From Halomonas sp. QHL1 (GTDB lineage: Bacteria > Pseudomonadota > Gammaproteobacteria > Pseudomonadales > Halomonadaceae): a stretch of 64,000 nucleotides of DNA. Both the position numbers and the translations under genes were made by a program. Positions 8,044 through 15,742 of this stretch are shown here, one piece after another; position 1 is the first letter of the stretch; each line of letters opens with the position of its first letter. The notes under the pieces are model-generated. The model did not search any database. It saw only the letters and a program-made list of their open reading frames with translations, and had not been told where the DNA came from. Location of the stretch: the NCBI RefSeq assembly GCF_001882345.1, contig NZ_MINL01000001.1:871944-935943 (forward strand), in the 5' to 3' direction.

Positions 8044-8984
8044 TCCAGCGCTTTTTGATAATCTGCGCGTAGCGTGGCTACTTCTTCGGCCACGCTATTA
8101 AGCGTGGCAATTCCACCCACACCCTGCCCCGCACCCCAGATATCCCGCCACGCTTTTGCCTTACTGCTACCCCCAGAGCCATAGCGCATAGAGGCTTTAT
8201 CGCCTTCAGGCAGCGCATCAGAGTCTAATCCCGCCTGCTCGATACTTTGCCGCAGATAGTTACCGTGTACGCCGGTAAACAAGTTGGTATAGACAATGTC
8301 GCCTGCCGCTGCGTCCAGCACCATCTGTTTATAGGCCGCTTGGGCGTTTGCCTCTTGAGTGGCGATAAAGCGCGTGCCCATATATACCAAGTCCACGCCT
8401 AGCGCCTTAGCGGCAACGATCTGTTCGCCTTTGCTAATCGTCCCTGCTAGCACTAGCGGGCCGTCGTAGAAGCGGCGCACTTCGGCCACAAACGCAAAGG
8501 GATTTAACCGCCCGGCATGGCCGCCTGCGCCGTGGCAGACCAGTATCAGACCATCGACCCCCGCATCAATCGCCTTCTTGGCATGTCGCAATGTGGTCAC
8601 ATCGTGAAACACCAGCCCGCCATAGGCGTGCACTTGCTCTACCACCTGATTAGGCGCGTGCAGACTCGTGATGACCAGCGGCACCTTGAACTCGGCGCAT
8701 AGCGCGACATCGTGCTCAAGGCGATCGTTGGTGGGATGCACGATTTGGTTAACCGCAAAGGGCGCTGAGGGTTGTTCGGGGTGCTGCTCGTCGTAGTCGG
8801 CCAGGGTTTGGGTAATTTTTTGCAGCCATTCGCGTAGTGCTTCCGCTGGCCGGGCGTTAAGGGCTGGAAAAGCACCGATAATGCCCGCTTGGCACTGGGC
8901 AATCACCAGTTCAGGCCCGGAGACGATAAACATGGGGGAACCGATCACCGGTAGGGTTAACGAGGCGGTTAGGCGCGTTAGCAT
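8025..8984 (-). CDS. Nitronate monooxygenase-family FMN protein
   Basis: 319 residues from ATG8984 (MLTRLTASLTLPVIGSPMF). An upstream in-frame TTG at 9032 lies inside the etfA terminator and was rejected. The TIM-barrel FMN enzyme signatures are present: PMFIVSGPELVIAQCQAGI at the N-terminus, VCHGAGGHAGRLNPF with the catalytic-type histidine mid-protein, GTISKGEQIVAAKALG, and GVDLVYMGTRFIAT as phosphate-binding end. Family members oxidise nitronates, but many genomic relatives have unknown substrates. It lies convergent to the crotonase and 81 bp downstream of etfA, separated by a terminator, so membership in the catabolic set is by position only. Confidence 0.8.
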   Translation of the reverse strand: MLTRLTASLTLPVIGSPMFIVSGPELVIAQCQAGIIGAFPALNARPAEALREWLQKITQTLADYDEQHPEQPSAPFAVNQIVHPTNDRLEHDVALCAEFKVPLVITSLHAPNQVVEQVHAYGGLVFHDVTTLRHAKKAIDAGVDGLILVCHGAGGHAGRLNPFAFVAEVRRFYDGPLVLAGTISKGEQIVAAKALGVDLVYMGTRFIATQEANAQAAYKQMVLDAAAGDIVYTNLFTGVHGNYLRQSIEQAGLDSDALPEGDKASMRYGSGGSSKAKAWRDIWGAGQGVGGIATLNSVAEEVATLRADYQKALDHLRRL

Positions 8985-9020
8985 GGGCAACTCGCTGGTT
9001 GTTATTGTGAGGTAATCTGC

Positions 9021-9042
9021 AAAAGGCCCCAATTGGGGCCTT
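9021..9042 (-). terminator. Intrinsic terminator after etfBA
   Basis: The perfect palindrome AAGGCCCCAATTGGGGCCTT (9023-9042) is followed on the minus strand by TTTT (9024-9021). It lies 24 bp beyond the etfA stop and upstream of the next minus-strand gene. Confidence 0.8.
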
Positions 9043-9065
9043 CGGTGAACTGCTTTTAGATGCGC

Positions 9066-9992
9066 TTACAGCTTGCTCTCGAGCTCCGGCAGGATCTCAA
9101 ACAGATCCCCTACCAGGCCGTAGTCCGCCACCTGGAAGATCGGCGCTTCGTCGTCTTTGTTGATCGCGACGATCACCTTGGAGTCCTTCATGCCCGCCAG
9201 GTGCTGGATGGCACCAGAAATACCCACCGCGATATACAGATCCGGCGCAACGATCTTACCGGTCTGGCCGACCTGCATATCGTTGGGTACAAAGCCTGCG
9301 TCTACCGCGGCGCGAGAAGCACCGATGGCAGCCCCCAGCTTGTCGGCAATGCCGTCGAGCAGCTTGAAGTTCTCGCCGTTGCCCATACCGCGGCCACCGG
9401 AGATCACCACCTTGGCACCGCCCAGTTCAGGACGATCCGACTGCGCCAGCTCTTCTTTGACAAAGCTGGACTGACTGTTATCCACCACCACGTCGACGGC
9501 TTCCACCGTCGCGCTGCCGCTTGTGCCGACCGCATCAAAGCCGGTGGTGCGCACGGTGATCACTTTCAACGTGTCGTCGCTTTTCACCGTCGCGATGGCG
9601 TTACCGGCGTAGATCGGACGCTTGAAGGTATCGGCGCTGTCTACGGCGAGAACGTCCGACAACTGGCTGACGTCTTTTAGCGCCGCTAAACGCGGCAGTA
9701 CGTTTTTGCCAGTAGTGGAGGCGCTGGCGAGTACGTGGGTGTAGCCATCGGCCAGTTCGACCAGCAGCGCGCCCATGGGCTCGGCCAGCTGGTGGGCGTA
9801 AACGGCGTTATCCGCGACGCGGACTTTGCTTACGCCGTCGAGTTTGGCGGCGGCTTCGGCGGCGGCTTGCACGCCTTCACCGGCCACCAGAACGTCAATA
9901 TCGCCACCGATGGCTTGGGCGGCCGCCACGACGTGGGCGGTGGCGCCGGCCAGTTGGCCTTCGTGTAGATCCGCAAGTACCAGAATGCTCAT
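9066..9992 (-). CDS. etfA: Electron transfer flavoprotein alpha subunit
   Basis: 308 residues starting [12 protein letters not shown] at ATG9992, which has AGGAG 8 nt upstream; a longer version from 10010 lacks a better site. The C-terminal FAD domain is intact: [35 protein letters not shown], then [17 protein letters not shown] and [19 protein letters not shown]. With EtfB it accepts electrons from acyl-CoA dehydrogenases (three are encoded in this window) and delivers them to ETF:quinone oxidoreductase, which is not in view. It lies 28 bp after etfB in the same operon, and the operon carries the TTTTGC-type palindrome at its promoter. Confidence 0.97.
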   Translation of the reverse strand: MSILVLADLHEGQLAGATAHVVAAAQAIGGDIDVLVAGEGVQAAAEAAAKLDGVSKVRVADNAVYAHQLAEPMGALLVELADGYTHVLASASTTGKNVLPRLAALKDVSQLSDVLAVDSADTFKRPIYAGNAIATVKSDDTLKVITVRTTGFDAVGTSGSATVEAVDVVVDNSQSSFVKEELAQSDRPELGGAKVVISGGRGMGNGENFKLLDGIADKLGAAIGASRAAVDAGFVPNDMQVGQTGKIVAPDLYIAVGISGAIQHLAGMKDSKVIVAINKDDEAPIFQVADYGLVGDLFEILPELESKL

Positions 9993-10020
9993 GGCATCAA
10001 CTCCTTTCAAAGCGCTTGTC

Positions 10021-10770
10021 TTAAAGAACTTTGGCTTCGTTTTTCAGTTTGTCGATCAGCTCGTCTACCGAGGCGACTTTGACACCGCCTTTGCGCTCGG
10101 CGGGCGACTCTACTTTGAGCAGACTGACCTTGGAAGGAACCTCGACGCCGTAATCAGCGGGGGTTTTCACATCCAGCGGCTTTTTCTTGGCCTTCATGAT
10201 GTCGGGCAGCTTGGCGTAGCGCGGCTCGTTAAGGCGCAGGTCGGTGGTGACGATCGCGGGCAGCGTCAATGCGATGGTTTGCAGGCCGCCGTCGATTTCA
10301 CGCGTCACGCTAACCTTGTCGCCGTCTACCGCTACTTCAGAAGCAAACGTGCCTTGGGGCAGACCCGTCAGCGCGGCGAGCATTTGGCCGGTCTGGTTGT
10401 TGTCGGTGTCGATGGCCTGCTTGCCAAGGATGACCATGCCCGGCTGTTCCTCTTCGACCACTTTGGCCAGCAGCTTGGCCACGGCCAACGATTCGGCGCG
10501 CTCGTCGGTTTCGATATGAATGGCGCGGTCAGCGCCCAGCGCCAGCGCGGTACGCAGCTGCTCTTGAGCGGCTTTGGGTCCTACCGTGACGGCGACGACT
10601 TCCGTGGCCACGCCCTTCTCTTTCAGGCGCACCGCTTCTTCCACGGCAATTTCGCAGAAGGGGTTCATGGCCATTTTGACGTTGGTAAGGTCGACGTCCG
10701 AGTGATCCGCTTTAACGCGGATTTTGACGTTGTAGTCGATGACGCGTTTCACCGCGACGAGTACTTTCAT
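10021..10770 (-). CDS. etfB: Electron transfer flavoprotein beta subunit
   Basis: 249 residues, full length. It opens with [20 protein letters not shown] and carries the EtfB signature region ([21 protein letters not shown]) and the AMP/FAD-side segment [25 protein letters not shown] lies 7 nt before the ATG. First gene of etfBA; its upstream region holds a sigma70-like promoter and two palindromic operator candidates, so expression is probably co-regulated with the acyl-CoA dehydrogenase and hydroxyacyl-CoA dehydrogenase genes at 14-17 kb. Confidence 0.97.
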   Translation of the reverse strand: MKVLVAVKRVIDYNVKIRVKADHSDVDLTNVKMAMNPFCEIAVEEAVRLKEKGVATEVVAVTVGPKAAQEQLRTALALGADRAIHIETDERAESLAVAKLLAKVVEEEQPGMVILGKQAIDTDNNQTGQMLAALTGLPQGTFASEVAVDGDKVSVTREIDGGLQTIALTLPAIVTTDLRLNEPRYAKLPDIMKAKKKPLDVKTPADYGVEVPSKVSLLKVESPAERKGGVKVASVDELIDKLKNEAKVL

Positions 10771-10811
10771 AAGGCGTGCTCCTGGCGATTAAAATGTTTA
10801 GCTTCGCTTTT

Positions 10812-10845
10812 ATTTTGCGTAGCATGTATTTTGCATAGCAGAATA
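10812..10845. promoter_or_regulatory. Tandem operator candidates upstream of etfBA
   Basis: Site B, TATTTTGC-ATA-GCAGAATA (10827-10845), is an 8-3-8 inverted repeat with one mismatch. Site A, ATTTTGC-GTA-GCATGTA (10812-10828), is a weaker copy beside it. Both lie between the predicted promoter and the etfB start, a position suited to repression. The same word occurs at 15601, 15643 and 15683. The binding protein is unknown; the IclR-type regulator at 18604 is the local candidate. The TGC-N3-GCA core also reminds me of PhaR-type sites, so a PhaR-like protein elsewhere is an alternative. Confidence 0.6.
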
Positions 10846-10866
10846 CTATTTCACTTTATAACAAGA

Positions 10867-10895
10867 ACAATAAAAAAACGCCGACCAAAGGTCAA
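10867..10895 (-). promoter_or_regulatory. etfB: Candidate sigma70 promoter for etfBA
   Basis: On the minus strand, TTGACC (10895-10890) and TATTGT (10872-10867) are separated by 17 bp. A small GACC-TTT-GGTC hairpin followed by a T-tract overlaps the -35 region and could end transcription from the membrane-protein gene upstream. Confidence 0.5.
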
Positions 10896-10917
10896 GCGCT
10901 TCCGCATTCTTACCCCC

Positions 10918-12306
10918 TTAAAAGGGAGACCATACAAACCATGCAGCCAACAACGGTATCGAGGCTACCAGAAACCTGCCGTTCCAGCGGTAGCCAATCC
11001 GTGTGGCGGGTACCCCGGTAAATCGGGATAAAATCAGCATCGATGCGGTCATGGGTGACGACATTAGCGCCAGCGCCCAGCCCACCATCAGCGATGCACC
11101 TATCAGCGCAGGTGTTAGCCCCTCAATGGCTAACTGCGGTAGCAGCCCCACCAGCAGCGTTACCGTCACGATAGGATTAACGCCTACCTGGGCCAGCCCC
11201 ACCACCATCAACATGGCCAGCACGGCATTAAAGGCACCCCACTGATTCAGCACCGACAATAGCGGCGCCAACTGCTGAGTGTCTACCAGTCCAACGCATA
11301 AGTGCCCCAAATAACCCGCCGCCCCTAGCACCACGATCTCATTGACACTGGGCGAAAGCAGCCATGGCAACTGACGATGCACCGCGCTTACGGCTGCAGG
11401 CAGCCCGCCGAAGCCAAGCCTGCGCCGCTGCCAGGCAAGCCAAATCAGCGCCCCCGTGGGAGCACCTAACAGCGCGGCAATGGGTAAGCGCAGCTCTAAT
11501 AGCCAGGCAAGGCTAAACACCAGCGCCACAATCCCTAGCAGCAACACACTGAACTCGGCCAACGGGCGTAACGAGGGAGCAGCTACCGTTGCTTTATTGG
11601 CAGGTGGATGTGGGCCGGTGAGGAAATCTACCGCCCAGCCTGCCAGAAAAATCAGCGTAGCGGCGCCCAAAATATACGGCGCAAGCGCCAGCCAAGTAAC
11701 CTGAGGAAGGCTCGACAGCACCACCGCCACCCCAATACCCATGGGGGAGATCAGCGGCGCCAGGGAAAAGCCACGTAGCAGCGCCAACATCATGCGCCGC
11801 TGGCGAGCCTCTCGCACCCAGGCACGCCCTTGGGCCGCTACCAGCGTGTTGCTTTTTTCAATCATGGCGGCAAACAAGTTAAGCACGCCGATATTGAGAA
11901 TAATGCCAAACAGCGCAGAACCGAGCGATAAAATCGGGTAGCGGCGACTAGGCGGTTGAAGCAGCATGCTTTGCCCACATCGACGCACCAAACGTGAACG
12001 GTAAGCAGGCAAACGTAGCATACTCAACGCCACCACAAAGGTAGCAAAAAATGCAAAACGGCCGCTGGCGTCAAACAGCAGTTGGCTTGGGTTTGGTGAA
12101 CGCCAGAGCGCTAGCAGCGACATTATAAAGGCTACTAACAGTAACCCTTTGGCCATACGCGTTAGCTTGCCAGCAAGCGTTAATAGATAGAGCAGCAACG
12201 CGGCAATGCCGACGGACTGCCAAAACAGGCTGCCGACCACCAGATGAAACAGCGTTGCCAAGGTGACCAGCAGTAATAGAGAGACCCGCAGGCGGGCTGG
12301 ATTCAC
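10918..12306 (-). CDS. Polytopic inner-membrane protein, possible transporter
   Basis: 462 residues with roughly ten to twelve hydrophobic helices; I do not recognise a named family with certainty. Two similar re-entrant-looking segments stand out, one per half: LAPLISPMGIGVAVVLSSL (about residue 180) and LALMSSPMTASMLILSRF (about residue 415), both with S-P-M in a helix break. That is reminiscent of ion-transporter-superfamily carriers. Its ATG overlaps the thioesterase stop by 4 nt (ATGA), so it is translationally coupled to the thioesterase, acyl-CoA ligase and acyl-CoA dehydrogenase. A carboxylate carrier or exporter is a reasonable inference. The last gene of its operon. Confidence 0.7.
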   Translation of the reverse strand: MNPARLRVSLLLLVTLATLFHLVVGSLFWQSVGIAALLLYLLTLAGKLTRMAKGLLLVAFIMSLLALWRSPNPSQLLFDASGRFAFFATFVVALSMLRLPAYRSRLVRRCGQSMLLQPPSRRYPILSLGSALFGIILNIGVLNLFAAMIEKSNTLVAAQGRAWVREARQRRMMLALLRGFSLAPLISPMGIGVAVVLSSLPQVTWLALAPYILGAATLIFLAGWAVDFLTGPHPPANKATVAAPSLRPLAEFSVLLLGIVALVFSLAWLLELRLPIAALLGAPTGALIWLAWQRRRLGFGGLPAAVSAVHRQLPWLLSPSVNEIVVLGAAGYLGHLCVGLVDTQQLAPLLSVLNQWGAFNAVLAMLMVVGLAQVGVNPIVTVTLLVGLLPQLAIEGLTPALIGASLMVGWALALMSSPMTASMLILSRFTGVPATRIGYRWNGRFLVASIPLLAAWFVWSPF

Positions 12307-12773
12307 TCAGCGGGCTCCCTGGGTTTGTTTTCCGGGAATCCCTCAGCCGATTCACTACCGCTGCGACGACGGAACGATCCCTCACCCATGGCCACTAAAT
12401 TGCCCTTTTCGTCGACAATCTCACCGCTGGTCATATAGGTTTTTTGCCCACCGCCGCGCAGCGTACCCGTTGCTCGTAGCACGCCCTGTCGAGCAGGACC
12501 CACAAAGGTGGTGGTCAGTGACAGCGTCATCCCACGACGAATATTTCCCGGCACCTCACAGTGCAAGCCTGCCAAGCTCAGTGCGCTATCCAGCATCGAG
12601 GCCAGCACACCGCCGTGAACATTGCCGCTACGGTTGAGGTGTTTGGCCTCGATAGTGAGCTCCACCACGGCACGGTCTTGCTGCCACTCAACCACATGCA
12701 TACCCAGTAGCTCGTGATAGCCCATGAGTGCTTGTTGAGACGTATCGGGAGTATGTATTTGCGAATGACTCAT
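12303..12773 (-). CDS. PaaI-type hotdog-fold acyl-CoA thioesterase
   Basis: 156 residues. The family core is HLNRSGNVHGGVLASMLDSA (residues ~44-63), with the HGG turn and the aspartate of the long helix. The following strands (TLSLTTTFVGPARQGVLRATG) fit the hotdog fold. Such enzymes hydrolyse acyl- or aryl-CoA esters to release CoA, often as a safety valve for stalled intermediates. The start and stop overlap both neighbours by 4 nt, showing tight coupling to the upstream CoA ligase and the downstream membrane protein. Confidence 0.88.
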   Translation of the reverse strand: MSHSQIHTPDTSQQALMGYHELLGMHVVEWQQDRAVVELTIEAKHLNRSGNVHGGVLASMLDSALSLAGLHCEVPGNIRRGMTLSLTTTFVGPARQGVLRATGTLRGGGQKTYMTSGEIVDEKGNLVAMGEGSFRRRSGSESAEGFPENKPREPAE

Positions 12774-14371
12774 GAGGCGCTCTCCTGCTGGGCTAAATCA
12801 CGCAGGCGACCTTTAAGAATCTTTCCGCTGGCGGTGGAAGGAAGCGTATCCATTAATACAATTTGGGTCGGGCGCTTGTACGGTGCCAACCGCTCGGCGA
12901 TAAATGCCTTTAGCTCCGCCACATCAACTTCGACTCCCGGCTCGCACTGCACAAATGCCACGACTTCTTCGTTACCGGCGATTTGACGACCCACAACGGC
13001 GGCTAGCGTGACTGCCGGGTGCTCGTTGATCACCGCTTCGACATCCGGCGGATAGATATTGAAGCCTGAGCGGATAATTAGCTCTTTGCTACGCCCCACA
13101 ATATACAGCTGATCATCGTGATCGAGTTTGGCGATATCGCCGGTATTGAGCCAACCATTTTCGGTTAGGGTGGCACGGGTGGCTTCCGGCTGACGAAAGT
13201 AGCCTTTCATAATATTGGGGCCGCGCACCCATAGCTCACCCACTTCATCTCCGGCCTGCTCGGCAGTTCCGCTATCGCTAAGCGGTTCCAGGCGATACTC
13301 AAGTAGTGGCAATACCCGTCCAACGGTGCTAGTTGCATGGCGATCATCAATACGGGTCTGGCTGATGGTGGGGCTCGCCTCGGTTAAGCCGTAGCCATTG
13401 TGCAACGTCAGGCCAAAGGCAGCCTCTACCCGCACTTTGGTGTCGCTATCTAACGGCGAGCCACCCGCAGAGATGTAAATCAGCTCAGGCGCTTCTAATG
13501 AGCGCTGCTCACGTTTTAAAAACTCTAACGCGCGGGCATACATCGCCGGCACACCCTGGAGTACGGTAATTCGCTCATGCTTTAGCGTCGCCAGCATATG
13601 GGCGGCATCAAAACGCGGCACGGTATACAGGCAAGCGCCGTTATAGAGCGATCCCATGCACACCGAAGAGAGGCCAAATACGTGGGACATCGGCAGCACG
13701 CCGTACACCCGCTGGCCTTTGCTCAAATGACGCATGCCGCCCGAAATAGAGGCGATATAGAGAATGCCACGGTGGGTCAGCATGACCCCTTTGGGCGTGC
13801 CAGTGGTGCCCGAGGTGTAGATCATCGCCGCCACCTGCTCGGCGCCGCTCGCGCATACCGGCTCGGGTTCGCTGTCATACAGCGGCGAAATGGCCAGCCC
13901 ACCCAACTGAGGGTGCTGGTAGCGGTCAGCCGCGTGGCGCTCGGCGTGCTGGCACGCCTCTTGGGATGCTTCGCAGGTATAGAAGACTCGCCGGGGCAGG
14001 CAGTTGCCCTGAATTAGATCTACTTCCTGTGCAGAGAGGCGCGAATTCACAATCGCCACCCATGCATTCAGCTCACTGGCAGCCAGCAGCAGCACGACCA
14101 GAGCACGACAGTTTTCACTCACCGTCATAATCCGGTCGCCAGGGCGAATGCCCAATGCGATTAACCAGTCACAGGCGGCGTGTATTTCTTGGCCAAGCTC
14201 CCCATAACTCCAGCGCACATTGCCATCCACAATAGCCGGGTGCTCGCCAAGCAGCTTGGCATTTTCCAGCACGCGGGTACTGAGGCGCTCGGGAAGCTCG
14301 GCCACCAGCTCGCTGGCGAGGCGGCCAAAAATAGGCTCGTCCGGCGCTTGGTAGGAAACCGATAAAGCCAT
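12770..14371 (-). CDS. AMP-dependent acyl-CoA synthetase/ligase
   Basis: 533 residues, ANL superfamily, with all expected motifs: P-loop-like MIYTSGTTGTPKGVMLTH, the A5-type GYGLTEASPTISQTR, the hinge YIVGRSKELIIRSGFNIYP, and the C-terminal catalytic lysine in PSTASGKILKGRLRD. It activates a carboxylic acid to its CoA ester using ATP, the expected entry step for an acid brought in by a transporter. The ATG shares one base with the stop of the acyl-CoA dehydrogenase (TAATG) and its 3' end overlaps the thioesterase start, so all are one operon. Substrate length is not predictable here. Confidence 0.92.
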   Translation of the reverse strand: MALSVSYQAPDEPIFGRLASELVAELPERLSTRVLENAKLLGEHPAIVDGNVRWSYGELGQEIHAACDWLIALGIRPGDRIMTVSENCRALVVLLLAASELNAWVAIVNSRLSAQEVDLIQGNCLPRRVFYTCEASQEACQHAERHAADRYQHPQLGGLAISPLYDSEPEPVCASGAEQVAAMIYTSGTTGTPKGVMLTHRGILYIASISGGMRHLSKGQRVYGVLPMSHVFGLSSVCMGSLYNGACLYTVPRFDAAHMLATLKHERITVLQGVPAMYARALEFLKREQRSLEAPELIYISAGGSPLDSDTKVRVEAAFGLTLHNGYGLTEASPTISQTRIDDRHATSTVGRVLPLLEYRLEPLSDSGTAEQAGDEVGELWVRGPNIMKGYFRQPEATRATLTENGWLNTGDIAKLDHDDQLYIVGRSKELIIRSGFNIYPPDVEAVINEHPAVTLAAVVGRQIAGNEEVVAFVQCEPGVEVDVAELKAFIAERLAPYKRPTQIVLMDTLPSTASGKILKGRLRDLAQQESAS

Positions 14372-15522
14372 TAGGACGCCTCCCGCACCATATTACGAGC
14401 AATGACGATTTGTTGAATCTGGGTAGTCCCTTCGTAGATACGAAATAGCCGCACATCGCGGTAAAAACGCTCAACCGCGTATTCCGACATGTAGCCCGCC
14501 CCACCGTGAACCTGCACCGCGCGGTCTGCTACCCGGCCAACCATTTCGGCGCAGAACAGTTTGCAGCAGGAAGCTAGTGTTGAAACATTTTCGCCGTCAT
14601 CTTTACGCCGTGCGGCATCCATCACCATGGTTTTGCCTGCATAAGCTTCGGTTTTGCTATCCGCCAACATGGCTTGGATCAATTGGTGCTCGGCAAGCGC
14701 CGCGCCAAACTGCTTACGCTCCATGGTGTAGCGCAGCGACTCTTCCACTAAGCGCTCGGCCACGCCTACACAGACCGCCGAAATATGCAGTCGCCCACGA
14801 TCGAGCACCTTCATCGCCGTTTTAAAGCCCTGCCCCTCTTTTCCGCCAATAATATTTTCAGCGGGCACCCGGCAGTTATCGAAAATGATATCGCAGGTAT
14901 GGGCGCCCTTCTGGCCCATCTTGTTATCCGCAGGGCCACGGATTAACCCTGGAGCATCTCCCTCCACGATAAAGGCTGAAATACCGCCTGCGCCTTTATT
15001 CTCTGGATTGGTGCGCGCCATCACGGTAAACAGATCGGCTTCTGGGCCGTTGGTGATATAGCGCTTGGTACCGTTCAAGATATAGTCATCGCCATCCCGC
15101 ACCGCCGTAGTGCGCAGGCTTGCAGCGTCGGAGCCAGAATCGGGCTCGGTGAGGCAGAACGAGCTAAGAATCTCGCCCGTTGCCAAGCGGGGCACATACT
15201 TGGCTTTCTGCTCATCGGTGCCATCGATCAGAATACCCTGGGCGCCAATGCCGTTGTTGGTGCCAAACACCGAGCGAAAGGCGGGGGAGGTTTTACCAAT
15301 CTCCATTGCCACCAGCGCTTCCTCCTCCATGGTCAGGCCCAGGCCGCCGTACTCTTCTGGAATCGACAGCCCAAACAGGCCCATCTCTTTCATTTCTGCA
15401 AGAATTTCCGGAGGCACCGCATCCTCTTCGGCTAGGCGTGCCTCATTGGGAATAAGGCGCTCACGGACAAAGCGGGCGATGGTATCGACAAGCTGGTTAA
15501 TTAATTCGGGATCGCGAATCAT
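14371..15522 (-). CDS. Acyl-CoA dehydrogenase (third of the window)
   Basis: 383 residues starting MIRDPELINQLV at ATG15522, with AGGAG about 7 nt upstream; an in-frame TTG at 15540 is less likely. Complete family signatures: FCLTEPDSGSDAASLRT (flavin/substrate loop), MERKQFGAALAEHQLIQ, VQVHGGAGYMSEY, and FRIYEGTTQIQQ with the catalytic glutamate of the medium/short-chain type. Unlike the pair at 4906-7228, it therefore looks like a self-sufficient homotetramer. First gene of the operon with ligase, thioesterase and membrane protein; transcribed divergently from the 3-hydroxyacyl-CoA dehydrogenase across a region with three operator-like sites. Confidence 0.93.
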   Translation of the reverse strand: MIRDPELINQLVDTIARFVRERLIPNEARLAEEDAVPPEILAEMKEMGLFGLSIPEEYGGLGLTMEEEALVAMEIGKTSPAFRSVFGTNNGIGAQGILIDGTDEQKAKYVPRLATGEILSSFCLTEPDSGSDAASLRTTAVRDGDDYILNGTKRYITNGPEADLFTVMARTNPENKGAGGISAFIVEGDAPGLIRGPADNKMGQKGAHTCDIIFDNCRVPAENIIGGKEGQGFKTAMKVLDRGRLHISAVCVGVAERLVEESLRYTMERKQFGAALAEHQLIQAMLADSKTEAYAGKTMVMDAARRKDDGENVSTLASCCKLFCAEMVGRVADRAVQVHGGAGYMSEYAVERFYRDVRLFRIYEGTTQIQQIVIARNMVREAS

Positions 15523-15600
15523 GACGGCTCCTGGTGGCAACAGTTTTTATCATTAGAGTTTTATCATTAGCAGTAGCGCTGAGCGTGGACAGTGCGCATA

Positions 15601-15615
15601 TTTTGCATAGCAAAA
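15601..15615. promoter_or_regulatory. Operator candidate O1, perfect palindrome
   Basis: TTTTGCATAGCAAAA is a perfect 6-3-6 inverted repeat in the divergent region between the acyl-CoA dehydrogenase operon and the 3-hydroxyacyl-CoA dehydrogenase gene. It matches the site upstream of etfBA (10827-10845). Confidence 0.65.
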
Positions 15616-15642
15616 CTATAGTCCACTATTCTTGTCAGGCAC

Positions 15643-15653
15643 TTTTGCATAGC
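15643..15653. promoter_or_regulatory. Operator candidate O2, half site
   Basis: TTTTGCATAGC repeats the first 11 bases of O1, 42 bp downstream (four helical turns), but the right arm then diverges. It may be a weak site bound cooperatively. Confidence 0.4.
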
Positions 15654-15682
15654 CTAGGATGGCAGTCAATAATTGAAACACT

Positions 15683-15699
15683 ATTTTGCAATGCAGAAT
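15683..15699. promoter_or_regulatory. Operator candidate O3
   Basis: ATTTTGC-AAT-GCAGAAT is a 7-3-7 inverted repeat with one mismatch, 43 bp before the ATG at 15743. A TTGAAA at 15673-15678 could be a -35 element, which would put O3 over the promoter core. Confidence 0.55.
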
Positions 15700-15742
15700 C
15701 ACAATGCTAAATAAGCACCCATTTGCAGAGAGGACTTAGCGT

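Noticed and set aside
8985..9032. TTG-initiated extension of the nitronate monooxygenase-like gene
   Set aside because: The start would lie inside the etfA terminator palindrome, and homology-like sequence begins at MLTRLTASL.
9826..11031. A 401-codon open frame on the plus strand, antisense to etfA/etfB
   Set aside because: It lies opposite two well-conserved genes, has repetitive His/Gly/Asp composition typical of reverse-complement frames, and no ribosome site. Same for the 206-codon frame at 9060-9680.
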